Translations under genes and position numbers: made by a program
Assembly (NCBI GenBank): GCA_947471365.1
Contig: CANIWQ010000001.1
Location: 19,390 to 83,389 of the forward strand
DNA length: 64,000 bases
Reading direction: 5' to 3'
Source of the DNA: Gemmatimonadota bacterium
GTDB lineage: Bacteria; Gemmatimonadota; Gemmatimonadetes; Gemmatimonadales; Gemmatimonadaceae
In this document: one piece after another, positions 54,494-63,904 of the stretch
Layout: every line of letters starts with the position of its first letter
Numbering within the stretch: the first letter of the stretch is position 1
Notes under the pieces: model-generated
What the model saw: only the letters and a program-made list of their open reading frames with translations
Told to the model about the DNA's origin: nothing
Database searches by the model: none

Positions 54494-55723
54494 TTACGAG
54501 CGGCGCAGTTCCGGATACCGGCGGAACGCCCACACCGCAAAGGCGAGCATCAACGCGGCACCGCCACCGACCGCCCACGGCGCGCCAGCGTGGCGCGCCA
54601 CCCACCCCGCGGTGAATGACCCCAGCGGGTTCATCCCCACATACAGCATCACGTACACCGACATCACGCGCCCGCGGAGCGCGTCGCTCACCCGGTGCTG
54701 TAGCATGCCGTTGATGAGGGCGTTGTTCATGACCATCGACACGCCGCAAACAAAGAGCATCGCGCCGGAGAAAATGACCGAGCTGGAGAGTGCGAAGGCG
54801 ATGATGGCCACGCAGAGCATCAGCGAGCTCGCCGTCAGCGCGGCGCCGCGCGGCAGGCGACTCCCCTGCGCCGCGATCGTCAGCGCGCCCAGCAAGGCGC
54901 CGGCGCCAAAGCACATCATCAAGGCGCCGTAGCCCGATGCGTCGAGCCCCAGATGATCGCGCGCCATGACGGGGAGCAGCGTAAGCACGGGGATGCCGAG
55001 GAACGAAAACACCGCCACCACGCGGATCACAATCCACATCACCCGGTCATTGCGCACATAGCGGAGCGCCTCGGCGATGCCCGCCAGCGGCGACGCATGC
55101 ACCGCGCCCTCGGCGTGACGGCGCGGCACGCGGATCATCGAGAGGCCAATCAACACCGCGAAGTAACTCAGGGCATTGAAGCCAAAGCACCAGGCGAGTC
55201 CCAACTGTGCAATGACCAGCGCCGCAACCGACGGCCCCAGAATTCTCGCGAGATTGAACCCCCCTGAGTTGAGGGCGATGGCGTCCTGCAGATCGTCTTT
55301 GTTCACCAAATCGATCATCAGCGACTGACGCGCCGGAATCTCGAAGGCCGCGAGTGTGCCGCCGAACAGGCTCAGCGCCAAGAGCCAGCCGATGTTGATA
55401 TGCCCCGACCAGGTGAACCACCACAGGATCGAGGCTTCGACCAGCATGGCGGACTGCGCGATGCGCACCACCTTCAGTTTCTCGGCACGGTCGGCAATCA
55501 CCCCAGCCGGGAGCGAGAGGAGCAGAATGGGAAAGGTGCCTGCGGCGCTCACGAGGCCCACCAGAAACGCGTCGTTCGACAGTTCAAGCGCCAGCCAGCC
55601 GGTGGCCACCTGTTGCATCCAGGTGCCAATGAGCGACACCGTCTGCCCAATGAGGAACAGGCGGAAGTTGCGGTGGACCGCGAGGATGCGGAACGGGTTG
55701 AGCGAGCGGGCGTCGGTGGCCAC
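54494..55723 (-). CDS. MFS transporter (EntS/DUF894-like exporter group)
   Basis: The protein has 409 residues if started at GTG 55723 (VATDARSLNPFRILAVHRNF). The open frame extends far upstream through a region that is the shadow of the VWA gene. It has twelve hydrophobic segments, with FRLFLIGQTVSLIGTWMQQ in helix 1 and GVIADRAEKLK-type loop 2-3 (AGVIADRAEKLKVV). This N-terminus is typical of the MFS group containing enterobactin exporter EntS. The substrate is unknown. The gene interrupts the AAA+/VWA pair on the opposite strand. The C-terminus RRYPELRR is basic. Confidence 0.85.
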   Translation of the reverse strand: MATDARSLNPFRILAVHRNFRLFLIGQTVSLIGTWMQQVATGWLALELSNDAFLVGLVSAAGTFPILLLSLPAGVIADRAEKLKVVRIAQSAMLVEASILWWFTWSGHINIGWLLALSLFGGTLAAFEIPARQSLMIDLVNKDDLQDAIALNSGGFNLARILGPSVAALVIAQLGLAWCFGFNALSYFAVLIGLSMIRVPRRHAEGAVHASPLAGIAEALRYVRNDRVMWIVIRVVAVFSFLGIPVLTLLPVMARDHLGLDASGYGALMMCFGAGALLGALTIAAQGSRLPRGAALTASSLMLCVAIIAFALSSSVIFSGAMLFVCGVSMVMNNALINGMLQHRVSDALRGRVMSVYVMLYVGMNPLGSFTAGWVARHAGAPWAVGGGAALMLAFAVWAFRRYPELRRS

Positions 55724-55903
55724 TGAGTCGCAATTACGCGGTCCGCGACCGCCGGCGGGAGGGGCGCGGTGGGGCGCGCATCGCCTCGTGGGACGGGATC
55801 CGAGGTCGGCACCGTGTACCGAACGGAACCGATCGCCCGATCGAGGGGTTTGCTCATGGGAGCCCAGCTGGTTTGATTGCGGTTCCCCCCTTGGGAAACG
55901 CCG

Positions 55904-57184
55904 ATGCGCGCACGCACGTACACAAAATTCAGTCCGCAGTCCGCCGACCAGGTGGATCTGCAGAACCTGCTCGACGGCTTGGCGGATTTTCTCCTGCAGT
56001 CGGGTTTCGCCGGAGGCGCGCAGTATCACCCCTACTGGGGCGAAACCGGGGAGAACGCCGACAAGTCGCTCGATGCCCTGCGGCAGGCGATTCTCGACTC
56101 GCTCATCCAAGGCGGGCAGTTCACGCCGGAGATGCTCGAGGCCCTGCGTGGCGACGGCGACGAGCTCTCGGAGAGCAAGCTCGCCGAGTTGCTCGACGAC
56201 ATTGTGCAGCGCCTCATCAAAGAGGGCTTTCTCAATCTCGAACAGCCACCGGAAATGCCGGCCGGGCATCAGGACGTCACGGGCCCGGGCGGGCTCGCGC
56301 AGGCGGCGGCGCGCGACGTGCAGTTCAATCTCACCGACAAAGGGATCGACTTTCTGGGCTACAAGGCGCTCCGGAACATTCTCTCCGGATTCGGGCGCTC
56401 GTCGTTTGGGCAGCACGACACGGCGTATCTCGCAACGGGCATTGAGTCCGATGGATGGACCAAGCCCTATGAGTTTGGCGATACGCTGAACCTCGACGTC
56501 ACCGAAACGCTGATGCGCTCATTGGCGCGCACCGGTTCCCTCGAGGTGCCGATGGACCTCGACTATTCCGACCTGATGGTGCGGCAAGCCGAGTATCGCT
56601 CGAGCTGCGCCACGGTGCTGATGCTCGACTGCTCGCACTCCATGATTCTCTACGGCGAGGACCGTTTTACTCCGGCCAAGAAAGTGGCGCTCGCACTCAC
56701 GCACCTCATTCGCACGCAGTTTCCGGCCGACACCCTGAGCGTCGTGCTCTTCCATGACAGCGCGGAAGAAATCCCGCTCGGCAAGCTGGCCGGCGCGCAG
56801 GTGGGACCGTATCACACGAATACCGCCGAAGGGCTCAAGCTCGCCCGTCGCTTGCTGATGGCGCAGAAGAAGGACATGCGCCAGATCGTCATGATCACCG
56901 ATGGCAAGCCGAGCGCGTTGACGATGCCGGACGGCCAGATCTACAAGAACTCGATGGGGCTCGATGCGTATGTGCTTCAGGAGACCCTGAGCGAAGTGTC
57001 GCAGTGCCGCCGTTCGGGGATTGTGGTGAACACCTTCATGCTCGCGCAGGACCGTGCGCTGATGGACTTCGTAAAAATGGTGTCGGCCATAACCCGTGGA
57101 CGGGCATATTTCACCAACACCATGACCCTCGGGCAGTTTATTCTGATGGACTTCCTGAAACGAAAGACCCGCACCGTCTCGTAG
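55904..57184 (+). CDS. VWA-domain protein, partner of the AAA+ ATPase
   Basis: The protein has 426 residues from the ATG at 55904 ([19 protein letters not shown]). The N-terminal 230 residues are mostly helical. A von Willebrand A domain follows with MIDAS DCSHS (Asp242, Ser244, Ser246) and later [10 protein letters not shown]. In magnesium/cobalt chelatases, CbbQO and MoxR systems the VWA protein works as substrate adaptor of the AAA+ ring. Here the ring protein is likely the one encoded at 52977, since the two families commonly occur together; the assignment is inference. The gene precedes a secreted hydrolase by 7 nt. Confidence 0.82.
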   Translation: MRARTYTKFSPQSADQVDLQNLLDGLADFLLQSGFAGGAQYHPYWGETGENADKSLDALRQAILDSLIQGGQFTPEMLEALRGDGDELSESKLAELLDDIVQRLIKEGFLNLEQPPEMPAGHQDVTGPGGLAQAAARDVQFNLTDKGIDFLGYKALRNILSGFGRSSFGQHDTAYLATGIESDGWTKPYEFGDTLNLDVTETLMRSLARTGSLEVPMDLDYSDLMVRQAEYRSSCATVLMLDCSHSMILYGEDRFTPAKKVALALTHLIRTQFPADTLSVVLFHDSAEEIPLGKLAGAQVGPYHTNTAEGLKLARRLLMAQKKDMRQIVMITDGKPSALTMPDGQIYKNSMGLDAYVLQETLSEVSQCRRSGIVVNTFMLAQDRALMDFVKMVSAITRGRAYFTNTMTLGQFILMDFLKRKTRTVS

Positions 57185-57191
57185 GAGACGC

Positions 57192-58343
57192 ATGCCCGCG
57201 CGCCTCCTCACTTCCCTGCTGTTCCTCTTGCCACCGGACTCCGCCCCTCGCGCGGATGTCCGGCACTTGGACGTTGCCGCGCGCGCCGATACCGTGGCCG
57301 ACACCACGTGGTACGTCTCGAATCGCACTCGGCGCGACGGACGCGCCACGCGTGTTGCGACGGATTCACTGGAGTTTGGCTACGTCGTGTTTCGCTTTGC
57401 CGAGGCAAAGGCGACGAGCGCGAACGACCGCTTGATGGGACGCGTGCGCGGCCAGCGCGCCGACTCCGTGACGCTCACGCGTGCGGAGTTCGTGCGGCGG
57501 CTACGCGATTCGGACGCCCGCGCCGCCGTCCGAAAGGATGGTGCGGTGTTTTACGTGCATGGCTTTGCCACGTCGTTTGGCCGTGCGATGTCGCAGAGTG
57601 CGGAGATCGCGTATCGCGGCTCCTTTGGCGGTCCGTTCATTGCGTTCTCTTGGCCGGCGCACACTGCGTTGGCCACCTGGCCGACACCGGGCGCCATTAT
57701 TTCGAGCGCGTACCGTCAGGACTCCGCCGTGGCGCACGCGAGTGAAGGCGCCCTCCGCGAAGCGCTGATGGTCGTGCGCTCCGCCGTGCGCCCTACTGCG
57801 CTCACCGTGGTCGGTCATAGCCTCGGTGCGCAGCTCGTGGCCGAGGCACTCCGCCAGAAGTCGCCGGAGCACGACGCATTGACGCGCACGCCGCTCCGGG
57901 CCCTCGTCTTTTTTTCGGCCGACATTTCGGCGACGTGGTTCCGCGACTCGGTGGGGCCGTCGGTGGCGCCGCTCGCAGCGCGCCGTGTGGTGTACTCGTC
58001 GGCCCGCGATCGTATGCTCGCGATTTCGCACGTCGTGAACCACACACCGCGCGTCGGTCAAACGGGAACCGCTCGTGTGCTGACCGATGCGGGGGTGGAA
58101 GTGGTGGATGTCACGCGTGCCGCGCGCTCGCGTGCGCCGTGGCCAGCGGTGTTCGACCCGCATCATGCCATGCGCCTCTCGGGGACGGCGCTCTACGATT
58201 TCTTTTACGGGGTGGTGCGCGGAGAATCCGCCGCCTGCCGTGTGTACGACGGGATCGCCTCACGCGACACGACGGGGGTCTACCGCATGCAGCCTGCGGC
58301 CGTGCCCACCGCCGCGACCGCCTGCGCCGCGACCGGATTTTAA
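57192..58343 (+). CDS. Secreted alpha/beta hydrolase (DUF900-like)
   Basis: The 383-residue protein starts with a probable signal peptide (LLTSLLFLLPPDSAPRA). The alpha/beta-hydrolase core has the oxyanion segment VFYVHGFATSFG, the nucleophile elbow GHSLGA (Ser210), and later VVYSSARDRMLAIS and FDPHHAM for the acid and His. These features match DUF900-type esterase-like proteins. It should hydrolyse an ester or related bond outside the cytoplasm; no substrate is known. It is probably co-transcribed with the VWA gene 7 nt upstream, and converges on the RND pump gene with only 16 nt between. Confidence 0.78.
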   Translation: MPARLLTSLLFLLPPDSAPRADVRHLDVAARADTVADTTWYVSNRTRRDGRATRVATDSLEFGYVVFRFAEAKATSANDRLMGRVRGQRADSVTLTRAEFVRRLRDSDARAAVRKDGAVFYVHGFATSFGRAMSQSAEIAYRGSFGGPFIAFSWPAHTALATWPTPGAIISSAYRQDSAVAHASEGALREALMVVRSAVRPTALTVVGHSLGAQLVAEALRQKSPEHDALTRTPLRALVFFSADISATWFRDSVGPSVAPLAARRVVYSSARDRMLAISHVVNHTPRVGQTGTARVLTDAGVEVVDVTRAARSRAPWPAVFDPHHAMRLSGTALYDFFYGVVRGESAACRVYDGIASRDTTGVYRMQPAAVPTAATACAATGF

Positions 58344-58359
58344 CGCAACCCGTCTGCGG

Positions 58360-61300
58360 CTAGCCCTCGCTCAGTGACGGCGGCATCAGCTTGTACATCA
58401 CCGGCGTCACGACGCGCGCGAGCATTGTCGAGCTGACCAAACCGCCGATGATCACCCACGCCATCGGCGAGTAGAGCCCAGACCCCTGCAACGCCAACGG
58501 TAGCAACCCGCCAATGGCCGTGCAGGTCGTGAGCACGACGGGGAGAAACCGAATCTTTCCGGCACGCTCCACGGCGTCATCCACGCTGAGCCCTTGCTCG
58601 CGAAGCTGATTGGTGAAATCCACCAGCAAAATCGAATTCTTGATTTCGATGCCGACCAACGCCACGAACCCGATCATCGCGGTGAAAGAGAGCGTGTAGC
58701 CGCTCGCCAGCAGCGCCGCGAGCCCACCAACCACACCAAGCGGGATGACGCTCGCGACGATCAACATGCCGCGGAACGTCTTGAACTCAAGCACGAGAAT
58801 GGCGAGGATGCCAAAGATCGCTATGAGAATTGCCGTGCCGAGTCCGCCAAAACTCCGGCGGCGACTCTCCACCTCGCCCGCCGCGCGCCACGTGTACCCG
58901 ATGGGCAATTTCCATTGCTCGAGTGTCGCGAGCAGCTGCTGAGTGACGCGATCCGTATTGAACCCCGTGCGGATTTGCGCGGTGACCGTGACGGAACGCT
59001 CGCCATCGTAATGTTGAATGACGGGTGGCGAACTTTCAAACCGCAACGAGGCAATCTGCGAGAGCGGCACGAGGTGACCACTGAGGCTCGTCACGTACGT
59101 CTTGGCGAGCGCATCCGCGGTCTGCCGCTCGCCTCGCGGAAGACGCACGGTCACATCGTACTCTTGCCCGTCGGTGTCGCGCAGGCGCCCGGCCGAGAGT
59201 CCCGCAATGCCGAGGCGCACGGTTCGGTCTACCTCGACTGTCGGGATGCCGAGCAATCCGGCCTTCCCACGATCGACATCCACGCGCACGTCGGTGCGAT
59301 TGACGCGCAGCGGGTTGACCACCGTCCGCGTGCCAGCCGTACTCTCGAGGCGATGCTCGAGTTGCTCCGCGAGAAGGCGAAGTGTGTCGAGATCGTGTCC
59401 GTGGATTCGGACCGCGATCGGCGCATCAATGGGCGGCCCGTTCTCGAATTCTTTGACTTCAATACGGGCCGAAGGATACGCGTCGAACACGGCGCGAAGC
59501 GAATCGAGCAGCAGCGGTGTCGTGCGCCCGTCGTAGCGGTCGAGGAGCACGAACAGATCGCCGACCGCCGTGTTTTCGTTTTGCGAGAGCACGTTGTAGT
59601 AAATCACCGGATTGCCACGGCCGACATTCGCGTACACGTGGCGGATGCCGGGCCGGCCGTTGAGGGCATGCTCCGCAAATCGTACGGCCGCGTCCGTGGA
59701 CGACAGCGAGGCTCCGTCGGGCCCGCGCACCGTCACCATGAACTGGGGCGTACCGGCTTTGGGGAAGAGTGAGAACCCAATCAACGGCACCATCCCCAAC
59801 GACGCCACGGCGAGAAGCACCGCGGCGAGGAGCGCGGCCTTGGGACGCGCGAGCGCGCGGTGCAAGAAACGCGAGTAGGTGAGTTCGATGCCGCGATTCA
59901 GCAGTTGCAGCGCACGATTGCCGTGCGGATCATCTTGCTCGCGCAGAATGAAACTCGCCAGGAACGGCACCACCGTCAGCGACACCAACAGCGACGCGAG
60001 AATCGTGAACACCACGGCCGCTGGCAGGCCGCGAATGAACTCCCCCGCCCCCTCAGGCAACATGAGAATGGGGACGAACGCAAACACCAACGTCGCCGTG
60101 GTTCCGAGTACCGCAACAAAGATCTGCTGGGTCGCGGCAATGGCCGCTTCGGAGCGCGAATATCCCTCGCGCAGGAAACGTGAGATATTCTCGACCACCA
60201 CAATGGAATCGTCCACCAACAAGCCGAGCGCGACGACGAACCCGCTGATCGAGATCTGGTTAATACTGAAACCCGTGAGCTTGAGCAGGGTAATACCGAT
60301 CGCCAGCGAGAGCGGAATCGACACCATCACAATACCCGACGCGCGCCAGCCCAGCGGCAGTAAGGTGATGAGCACAAGCAGAATGGCAATCAGAAAGTCT
60401 TCGCTGAGCCGTCCGATGCGCGCGCGCACATTGGCGGACTGGTCAAAGCCGCGCCCGAGTGTGATGCCGCGCGGTAGCCGCTTTTCGAAGGACGCGAGCC
60501 GGTCGTACACGGAGTCGCGCACCGCGAGAATATTCTGCCGATCCTTCATGTTCGCCGTGACCCACACGGCGCGATGGCCATCGAATCGGGCGAGAACCGC
60601 CTGCTCCTCGTAGTCCCACGTGACCTGCGCGACGTCACCGAGCCGAACCACCGAACCGCCTCCACCCCCGACGATCGTTTCGCGCACCTGCTCAATCGCT
60701 CGATAACTTCCGTTGGTTTTGACGTTGAACTTGCGGCCGCCGGCGTCGATGCTGCCGCCGGGAATATTCGCGCTCTCGCTGCCGATGGCGTTGAGCACCT
60801 GACTGAGCGCGAGGTGCATCGTCGAGAGACGTCCGAGGTCGATGGCCACGCGCACTTCACGCCGCGGATAGGCCCAGACCTGCGACCGCTTGATGCCGGG
60901 CACCTTCTCCAACTCATCGCGCAACGCTCGGGACTGCCGGTCGAGCTCCGCATACGAGGCGCTGTCGGACATCAACGCGACCTGCGTGATATTCACGTCC
61001 GAGGGATCAAACCGCATCACTTCGAGTCGCGCGAGATCGGGGGGCAAGGACGTGCGCAGGCTATTCACCTCGCGCAGCACTTCGTCGTATTTCTTGTCAG
61101 CGTCCACCGAGAAATCGAACTCGATGTTCACCAGCCCTGCCCCGTCGTTGATATACGTCTTGACGCGCGCCACATCGCCAAGCGCGCGGAGACGTTTTTC
61201 GATGGGATCAATGATCAACTGTTCCATGTCCGTGGGGCCGGCGCCGGGATACACCGCCACCACCGTGTAATTCGGAAATGGAAACGACGGATCTTCGGTA

Positions 61301-61401
61301 CGGGGAATGGTCAGCAGGGCGTTCACGCCCATGGCCAACAGCGCGATGAACGCAACGATGGTGAACGGCCGGTTCTTAACCGAAAACTCGGCGATCCTCA
61401 C
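58360..61401 (-). CDS. RND efflux pump, inner-membrane proton antiporter (HAE family)
   Basis: The 1013-residue protein has 12 membrane helices in two halves with large periplasmic loops. It begins IAEFSVKNRPFTIVAF and has the helix-4 proton-relay pair in GLLVDDSIVVVENI. The second-half helix 10 region carries GIEIKNSILLVDF. The periplasmic pore domains follow the AcrB pattern (PGAGPTDMEQ, EVRVAID). It lacks CusA-type methionine clusters that I can see, so drug or organic solute export is more likely than metal. It starts at GTG 61401, overlapping the adaptor stop, and forms the last gene of the tripartite operon. Confidence 0.92.
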   Translation of the reverse strand: MRIAEFSVKNRPFTIVAFIALLAMGVNALLTIPRTEDPSFPFPNYTVVAVYPGAGPTDMEQLIIDPIEKRLRALGDVARVKTYINDGAGLVNIEFDFSVDADKKYDEVLREVNSLRTSLPPDLARLEVMRFDPSDVNITQVALMSDSASYAELDRQSRALRDELEKVPGIKRSQVWAYPRREVRVAIDLGRLSTMHLALSQVLNAIGSESANIPGGSIDAGGRKFNVKTNGSYRAIEQVRETIVGGGGGSVVRLGDVAQVTWDYEEQAVLARFDGHRAVWVTANMKDRQNILAVRDSVYDRLASFEKRLPRGITLGRGFDQSANVRARIGRLSEDFLIAILLVLITLLPLGWRASGIVMVSIPLSLAIGITLLKLTGFSINQISISGFVVALGLLVDDSIVVVENISRFLREGYSRSEAAIAATQQIFVAVLGTTATLVFAFVPILMLPEGAGEFIRGLPAAVVFTILASLLVSLTVVPFLASFILREQDDPHGNRALQLLNRGIELTYSRFLHRALARPKAALLAAVLLAVASLGMVPLIGFSLFPKAGTPQFMVTVRGPDGASLSSTDAAVRFAEHALNGRPGIRHVYANVGRGNPVIYYNVLSQNENTAVGDLFVLLDRYDGRTTPLLLDSLRAVFDAYPSARIEVKEFENGPPIDAPIAVRIHGHDLDTLRLLAEQLEHRLESTAGTRTVVNPLRVNRTDVRVDVDRGKAGLLGIPTVEVDRTVRLGIAGLSAGRLRDTDGQEYDVTVRLPRGERQTADALAKTYVTSLSGHLVPLSQIASLRFESSPPVIQHYDGERSVTVTAQIRTGFNTDRVTQQLLATLEQWKLPIGYTWRAAGEVESRRRSFGGLGTAILIAIFGILAILVLEFKTFRGMLIVASVIPLGVVGGLAALLASGYTLSFTAMIGFVALVGIEIKNSILLVDFTNQLREQGLSVDDAVERAGKIRFLPVVLTTCTAIGGLLPLALQGSGLYSPMAWVIIGGLVSSTMLARVVTPVMYKLMPPSLSEG

Positions 61402-62441
61402 GGAGCGCTCTTCCCAGTCATCACCACACGCTGGCCGTCACGCAGCCAAGCGCCGCCCGCCACGACGACCGTCGCGGTGGTGTCGAGACCGGCGAGCACC
61501 GCCACGCGGGCGCCGTCGAGCGCGCCAACCCGAATGCGGCGTCGCTGCGCCGACACGCCATCGGGGGCGAGGACAAACACCGTCGCGGAGTCTCCGTGCG
61601 CCTCAAGCAGCGCCTCCACCGGAACGGTGGGCACGAGTCCGGCACGAGGCGGCACCAGTTCCACGCGCCCCACCAGCCCGCTCGCCAGCCCGCGGGCGGC
61701 GTCGCCGAGCGAAACCTCCACATCATAGGTACCAGTGCCCGGTGTAGCAGACGCCGCCACCTGTGTCACGCGACCGGTAAAGGTTTCTCCGGGAATCGCC
61801 TCAAAGCGTACCGACGCCGCATCACCCACGCGGACGCGCACCGCTTCGCGGTCCGGAAGTCCGGCGCGCAGCACCACGCCGCGACGGTTGGAGCGAAAGA
61901 GCACCACCGGTGCCCCGGGTGCCACCAGCTGTCCCGGCTCCGCCATCCGGCGCAACACCACACCCGCAAACGGTGCGCGCACCACCGCATACCGCCGATT
62001 GAACTCGGCGATCTTCACATTTTGTTGCCACACATCGCGCTGCGTGGTGACGTCCTGCAGTTGTTCGAGCGTCGCCACGCTGTCCTTATACAGCGACTTG
62101 ACGCGCGCAAAGTCGCGATCGGCCTTGGCCGCACCAAGCTTGGCCTTCTCAACTTCGGCGTTGATCTCGGTGTGTGCTAACTGCGCGAGCACCGCACCTT
62201 CGTGCACCGTCTGCCCCGGTTCGGCAGACACGGTCTCCACGACGCCGCCAATTTTAAACGCGAGCGGCAATTCTTCTTTGGCGCCGAGCGTTCCGGTGGC
62301 AAAGATCGTCGGTGCGGCGGGCGCCATCGCGACGCGCGCGACCGCCACGGACTGCGCGGATGATTGCGGGGGCGGTGCCGCCTCGGTGCGCGTGCACGAC
62401 GCGAGGGCGAGGAGGGCGAATCCGGGGAGAAGTTTCAGCAT
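61398..62441 (-). CDS. RND efflux periplasmic adaptor, lipoprotein
   Basis: The protein has 347 residues from the ATG at 62441. The signal peptide ends in lipobox LASC, so the adaptor is lipid-anchored. It has a lipoyl-like half (GTLGAKEELPLAFKIGGVVE), an alpha-hairpin that is a short coiled coil (VEKAKLGAAKADRDFARV), the second lipoyl half (VVRAPFAGVVLRRMAEPGQL), and a beta-barrel and MP domain. It connects the pump to TolC. Both ends overlap neighbours by 4 bases (ATGA and GTGA), giving a tight tolC-adaptor-pump order. Confidence 0.92.
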   Translation of the reverse strand: MLKLLPGFALLALASCTRTEAAPPPQSSAQSVAVARVAMAPAAPTIFATGTLGAKEELPLAFKIGGVVETVSAEPGQTVHEGAVLAQLAHTEINAEVEKAKLGAAKADRDFARVKSLYKDSVATLEQLQDVTTQRDVWQQNVKIAEFNRRYAVVRAPFAGVVLRRMAEPGQLVAPGAPVVLFRSNRRGVVLRAGLPDREAVRVRVGDAASVRFEAIPGETFTGRVTQVAASATPGTGTYDVEVSLGDAARGLASGLVGRVELVPPRAGLVPTVPVEALLEAHGDSATVFVLAPDGVSAQRRRIRVGALDGARVAVLAGLDTTATVVVAGGAWLRDGQRVVMTGKSAP

Positions 62442-63793
62442 CACGGGAGCGTCCTTGGGTACAGTGCGGCGGCGCGGTCGAGTTCGACGCGCCGCGCGAA
62501 ATAGTCGTAGCGGGTGATCAGGCGGTTGAGTTCGGCGGCGGTGAGCGCGGTGCGTACATCCAGAAGATCGATTTGCGGCGCCATGCCTTCTTCGTAGCGC
62601 CGGCGCACCAACTCCCACGAGCGGCGGGCGGCCGCGACGCGATCCTCGGCGGTGGCGGTTCCCTGCCGTGATACCAGCGCGGCCTGATGGGCCGTGCGAA
62701 CCTGCAGTTCAATTTGCCGGTCCACGAGCGCCGACTGATTCCCCAGCCGATCGGCGTCGAATCCCGCCTGATGGGCGCGGGCGGCGTCCTGCGCGCCGTT
62801 AAACAGGTTCCAGCTTAGCACGAGCGACGTGGTGGTAAAATCGGCGTCGCGCGCGAACCGATATTTATTGCCCTGGATTCCGTAATCGAGCGCCACCGCT
62901 ACGGACGGGAGAAAACTGGCGAGCGCGAGCCGGCGTGACGCGCGCGCGGCGCCTTGCGCAAAGGCCAGCTGGCGACGTTCCGCCCGCGAGCCCATCGCAT
63001 GCGCGATGGCCGCCTCGAGTGACGGGAGCGAATCGATGCCGAGCGCGGCGTCGTCGAATTCCGGGAGCGGCGCATCGAGCGGGCGTTCGACGAGCAGGTT
63101 GAGGTACTCCGAAGCGGCGGTGAGTTGACGCGCCGCATCGGCCTGTTGCTGTTGCAGTTCGCTGCGCGACGCGCGCGCGCGGTAGAGCGCATCGGGCGTC
63201 GCCTTGCCCGACTGCACGAGGCGGTCGGCGAGGCGCACGGCTTCTTCGGCGAGCGGGAGGGCCGCCGCATAGATGGCGACGGCGTGCTTGGCTTTCTGGG
63301 TGGTGAGGTAGGCGGCGCGGATGTCGTGCGCGGTCTGTCGCGTGGCGGCGTCGCGCTGCGCGAGTTGTGCGTCGCGCAGACTGGTGGAGATTTGGTAGGC
63401 CGCGAAGATGGCCGGCTGAAAAATCGGCTGCGCAATGCGCACCGACGTTTCTTGTTTGACGGGAAGCCGCAGGTCGAGGTTCGTGGGAAACTTCTCGGCG
63501 TGCATCAGTTGATTGAGCGCACCGAACGCCGGATTGATGAGCGATCCAATATCCACCACGTTGCCGGCGACCTGACTGTAGCGCGCGTTGACCGTGGCCG
63601 ACGGGAGGAACCGTCCGCGCGCTTCATCCACTTGGGCTTCGGCGCGCGCCGCGGCGAGTTGTTCCTGCTTCTGGGTGCGGCTGGCGCGGAGGGCATCGGC
63701 CACGAACGCGTCGAGCGACGCCTGTGCCGCGAGTGGGGCGGCGAGGGCTGAGGCAACAAGCAGGACGGACGGAAGCAGGGAGTTGCGAAGCAT
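62441..63793 (-). CDS. TolC-family outer membrane efflux protein
   Basis: The 450-residue protein has a signal peptide ending LAAPLAAQ. It carries two TolC repeats: RVAQP-like RIAQPIFQPAIFAAYQIS and LVLSWNLFNGAQDAARAHQA, followed by long coiled-coil helices. It forms the outer-membrane duct of the efflux system. It is the first gene of the operon, with a promoter and three operator-like palindromes within 80 bases upstream. The C-terminal helix ends RTLP. The start ATG is at 63793. Confidence 0.9.
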   Translation of the reverse strand: MLRNSLLPSVLLVASALAAPLAAQASLDAFVADALRASRTQKQEQLAAARAEAQVDEARGRFLPSATVNARYSQVAGNVVDIGSLINPAFGALNQLMHAEKFPTNLDLRLPVKQETSVRIAQPIFQPAIFAAYQISTSLRDAQLAQRDAATRQTAHDIRAAYLTTQKAKHAVAIYAAALPLAEEAVRLADRLVQSGKATPDALYRARASRSELQQQQADAARQLTAASEYLNLLVERPLDAPLPEFDDAALGIDSLPSLEAAIAHAMGSRAERRQLAFAQGAARASRRLALASFLPSVAVALDYGIQGNKYRFARDADFTTTSLVLSWNLFNGAQDAARAHQAGFDADRLGNQSALVDRQIELQVRTAHQAALVSRQGTATAEDRVAAARRSWELVRRRYEEGMAPQIDLLDVRTALTAAELNRLITRYDYFARRVELDRAAALYPRTLP

Positions 63794-63812
63794 TGGGGGG
63801 CGTTGCTATTTC

Positions 63813-63828
63813 TAGAGTGAACGCTCTA
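63813..63828. promoter_or_regulatory. Operator-like palindrome 1 (TAGAGTGAACGCTCTA)
   Basis: TAGA-N8-TCTA, 16 bp. It lies 20 nt upstream of the tolC start, downstream of the promoter candidate. It is one of three similar sites. Confidence 0.65.
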
Positions 63829-63839
63829 CTTTGGAGTTG

Positions 63840-63867
63840 AAATTAGAACGCTCTCTCTATTTGTCAA
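63840..63867 (-). promoter_or_regulatory. Promoter of the tolC-adaptor-RND operon
   Basis: On the minus strand, TTGACA (63867-63862) and TAATTT (63845-63840) are 16 nt apart, with the middle palindrome between them. The leader to the ATG would be about 40 nt. Confidence 0.6.
63844..63859. promoter_or_regulatory. Operator-like palindrome 2 (TAGAACGCTCTCTCTA)
   Basis: TAGA-N8-TCTA, 16 bp, starting 31 bp after site 1. It fills the spacer between the -35 and -10 candidates of the tolC promoter. Confidence 0.65.
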
Positions 63868-63870
63868 TAC

Positions 63871-63886
63871 TAGACCACTTGCTCTA
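63871..63886. promoter_or_regulatory. Operator-like palindrome 3 (TAGACCACTTGCTCTA)
   Basis: TAGA-N8-TCTA, 16 bp, starting 27 bp after site 2. It lies just upstream of the efflux -35 and 18 nt before the divergent ATG at 63905. Confidence 0.65.
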
Positions 63887-63904
63887 CTTCGGACCTGTTT
63901 CCCT

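Noticed and set aside
54494..56416. A 640-residue MFS protein starting at 56416
   Set aside because: The extra 230 residues overlap the VWA gene on the other strand and have no transporter features; a GTG at 55723 gives the normal length.
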